Assembly: GCA_026419315.1 (NCBI GenBank)
Contig: JANZZQ010000060.1
Location: 1 to 6,780, forward strand
Length of the DNA stretch: 6,780 nucleotides
Reading direction: 5' to 3'
Source of the DNA: Armatimonadota bacterium
Lineage (GTDB): Bacteria > Armatimonadota > Fervidibacteria > Fervidibacterales > Fervidibacteraceae
The notes under the pieces were generated by a model. That model searched no databases and was not told where the DNA came from. It saw only the letters and a program-made list of their open reading frames with translations. The position numbers were made by a program, and so were the translations under genes. Positions 5,296 to 6,780 of the stretch are shown here, piece by piece. Each line of letters opens with the position of its first letter. Position 1 is the first letter of the stretch.

Positions 5296-6183
5296 TCAAG
5301 CAAGCAAGTCCTTTAGACGATTAACAACAGCAGACGGGTGAACATCAGTTGCAACTAAACAATTGGGTTCACCCTCAACTTTTTTCGTCCGCCCTCTCTC
5401 ATCGACGACTATTCTCATCGGTGTCAAAGTGACCAAATCGGATTCAACAACCACCAACGCAGCCAAAGGGTCATGAAGGATCGGCATCGGCACGGAACCA
5501 TCAGGTCGTCGGTGAGCCTCCTGCCAAGCCTCCGTCAGAGCAAGCAACCGTTTCGTCAAAGGTTTTTCGCTCCTTGACAGTTCTTTCAGATCGGTTTCGT
5601 TAAACCTGCAACGCAAAGTCACATCCAATCCAATCATTGTCAAGGGCTTGCCGCACTCAAACAGAATCCTCGTCGCTTCCGGGTCGACAGATGCATTGTA
5701 TTCGGGTTCGGTGTGTTCAGGCATCAAAGTCCCAACCATTGACACGATGCGAGTTATTTTCTCTGCCGCCTTCGGGTGTTCGGTCAGTAATTTCGCTGCA
5801 TTAGTTAATGGGCCAACTGTCAAGAGGACCAATTCGCTGCCTTGAAAGGCTTCTATTTTCTCCGCCAAAAACGCAACGCCGTCCTTGCGACCCGTCTTCA
5901 ACTTTTGCTCATCCTCGGGCGGAATGGCTTTCATCTGGTTCGGGCGGTAAAGTGAAATCGGACGACCGATAGGGTTTTGCTCTCCCGCCGCAACTTCAAC
6001 TTCCTTCTCCGCCGCTTCTATCAGCCAACGAGCGACCACGGCGCGGGCGACTGTATCGGCGTATACGGTGGAAACGCCGAGTAGGTTGATTTGCGGATGT
6101 GTCAAGCAGACCGCCAATGCCCAAGCGTCATCAATGTCATCGCCGATATCCGTGTCTAACAGCACAGCAACAAGTCTCGACAT
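5296..6183 (-). CDS. Nucleoside hydrolase (inosine-uridine-preferring family)
   Basis: Cleaves the N-glycosidic bond of ribonucleosides to free base and ribose, a cytoplasmic salvage/catabolic step. The 295-residue protein opens with the calcium-binding motif LLDTDIGDDIDDAWAL (8-23), the spaced variant of the family's DxDxGxDD. It continues with LLTVGPLTNAAKLL (120-133), a metal/ribose-pocket region MVGT...EYNASVDPEA (149-170), VGLDVT-like IGLDVTLRC (184-192), and the C-terminal HDPLAA with His247-Asp248, the fourth metal-ligand position. Length is normal (~310). ATG 6183 has GGAGG eight bases upstream. Base preference cannot be determined. I see no clear promoter in front of it on the minus strand. 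It lies 54 bases before the tRNA cluster and is divergent from the sugar-isomerase-like gene, which hints at shared pentose use. Confidence 0.93.
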   Translation of the reverse strand: MSRLVAVLLDTDIGDDIDDAWALAVCLTHPQINLLGVSTVYADTVARAVVARWLIEAAEKEVEVAAGEQNPIGRPISLYRPNQMKAIPPEDEQKLKTGRKDGVAFLAEKIEAFQGSELVLLTVGPLTNAAKLLTEHPKAAEKITRIVSMVGTLMPEHTEPEYNASVDPEATRILFECGKPLTMIGLDVTLRCRFNETDLKELSRSEKPLTKRLLALTEAWQEAHRRPDGSVPMPILHDPLAALVVVESDLVTLTPMRIVVDERGRTKKVEGEPNCLVATDVHPSAVVNRLKDLLA

Positions 6184-6326
6184 CTCTCAGTCCTCCCTTC
6201 CTTCGCTTTCCTTTGAACAACCGAGACAAAGTTTAACTCTCTCCCCGCAACAAGTCGGGTTGACAATCCCGTGCTTGTCCGCTATCATATGAACGAGGCT
6301 CAAATTTCGAACGGAGGTGGTAGCAG
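6184..6326. other. Divergent intergenic region between nucleoside hydrolase and isomerase-like gene
   Basis: 143 bases between two divergent starts. It holds the ribosome binding site of each gene and a clear plus-strand promoter. For the minus strand I could not find a -35/-10 pair with acceptable spacing. An imperfect palindrome CGGGTT...ATCCCG (6256-6271) spans the plus-strand -35 box and could serve both directions. Confidence 0.5.
6260..6288 (+). promoter_or_regulatory. Strong sigma-70-type promoter for the isomerase-like gene
   Basis: Perfect TTGACA (6260-6265) and TATCAT (6283-6288) with a 17-base spacer. The predicted start near 6295 leaves a leader of about 32 bases containing GGAGGT (6313-6318). 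The -35 box lies inside an imperfect inverted repeat, a plausible repressor site for a catabolic gene. Confidence 0.75.
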
Positions 6327-6780
6327 ATGCAAGTGACGGCCGAGAAATTGGCAAAGTTGACCACAGAGTATGCAGGCTACTTGGAGGGTGATAGGTTAGA
6401 CGCTTTCTTCCGAGAATTCGGCATCAAGTTCGCGGCGGGGCACTGGGCAGCGGGTGAATTTGCCGACCGCTTCAACCCCATTGGATACAATGTCCACCGT
6501 CCAGATTTCCGCGACACAATTGTTGACCAGATTGCTCGGGTTTCACAGGCGGGGATTGAAGGCATTGAATTCCACGATGTCCTTTTCTTGGATGACAAGG
6601 GGCAAATCGACGACGCGAAAATCGCGGAGGTCAAAGATGCCCTCGTCCATTACAATGTCAAGCCCACCAACATGAATATCAATGTTTGGACGAACTCAAT
6701 CTACCGCATGGGCGGAATCACAAACCCTGACCCCGCAATTCGCAAGCGAGCCTTGGAACAATGTTTGCAGGCTGTTGAAA
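6327..6780 (+). CDS. Xylose-isomerase-family TIM-barrel protein (N-terminal part, cut by window end)
   Basis: The first 151 residues are visible, from ATG 6327, with GGAGGT eight bases upstream; no stop occurs before the window end. The pattern follows class I xylose isomerases: an early Lys-Phe-Ala-Ala-Gly-His-Trp segment (34-40) with a downstream Asp-Arg-Phe, then AGIEGIEFHDVLF (75-87), where the His in FHD matches the catalytic His of xylose isomerase FHDDDL. Then comes MNINVWTNSIYRMGGITNPD (115-134) and a helix of Arg/Ala residues, parallel to the family's TTNLFTH...GGFTANDRDVRRYAL. The metal-binding Glu and Asp residues lie farther on, out of view. It may be a xylose isomerase, an L-rhamnose-isomerase-like enzyme or another sugar isomerase/epimerase. 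Next to a nucleoside hydrolase, a role in pentose metabolism is reasonable inference. Confidence 0.75.
   Translation, partial: MQVTAEKLAKLTTEYAGYLEGDRLDAFFREFGIKFAAGHWAAGEFADRFNPIGYNVHRPDFRDTIVDQIARVSQAGIEGIEFHDVLFLDDKGQIDDAKIAEVKDALVHYNVKPTNMNINVWTNSIYRMGGITNPDPAIRKRALEQCLQAVE

Overview
The window is a bacterial chromosome segment of moderate G+C content, mostly read from the minus strand. Its core is a type II fatty-acid/phospholipid operon in the classic order plsX-fabH-fabD-(insert)-fabG-(probable acpP start at the window edge). The typical operon order, bacterial sigma-70-type promoters, strong Shine-Dalgarno sites and three bacterial tRNA genes show a bacterium. The lineage cannot be fixed from this window. 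An Arg tRNA with anticodon GCG, rather than the usual ACG, is the most lineage-informative oddity.

Layout on the minus strand, in order of transcription. First comes an IU-type nucleoside hydrolase (6183-5296). A tight tRNA cluster follows: Ser(GCT), Arg(GCG), Arg(CCG) (5241-4952), ending in a probable terminator at 4892-4933. A strong promoter at 4746-4775 then starts the lipid operon. plsX (4708-3680) makes acyl-phosphate, fabH (3635-2655) starts chain synthesis, fabD (2579-1653) charges ACP with malonate, and fabG (937-164) performs the first reduction of each elongation cycle. After a 155-base leader, a well-placed ribosome binding site precedes a start codon at 8, probably acpP, which runs out of the window.

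Between fabD and fabG, where nothing is usually found, lies an MNT-type nucleotidyltransferase domain (1635-1357) followed by a HEPN-like helical domain (1427-912). The two reading frames overlap by about 70 bases. Removing one base from an A5 run at 1399-1403 would join them into one continuous protein of about 240 residues. The locus is therefore either a frameshifted (broken or recoded) NTase-HEPN protein or an unusually overlapping two-gene MNT/HEPN module. It is co-directional with the lipid genes and overlaps the fabG start. This is the most unusual content of the window.

On the plus strand, divergent from the nucleoside hydrolase, a near-consensus promoter (6260-6288) drives a gene starting at 6327. 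Its visible 151 residues look like the N-terminus of a xylose-isomerase-family TIM barrel; it is cut by the window end. Together with the hydrolase it suggests a pentose/nucleoside catabolic neighbourhood next to the housekeeping lipid operon.
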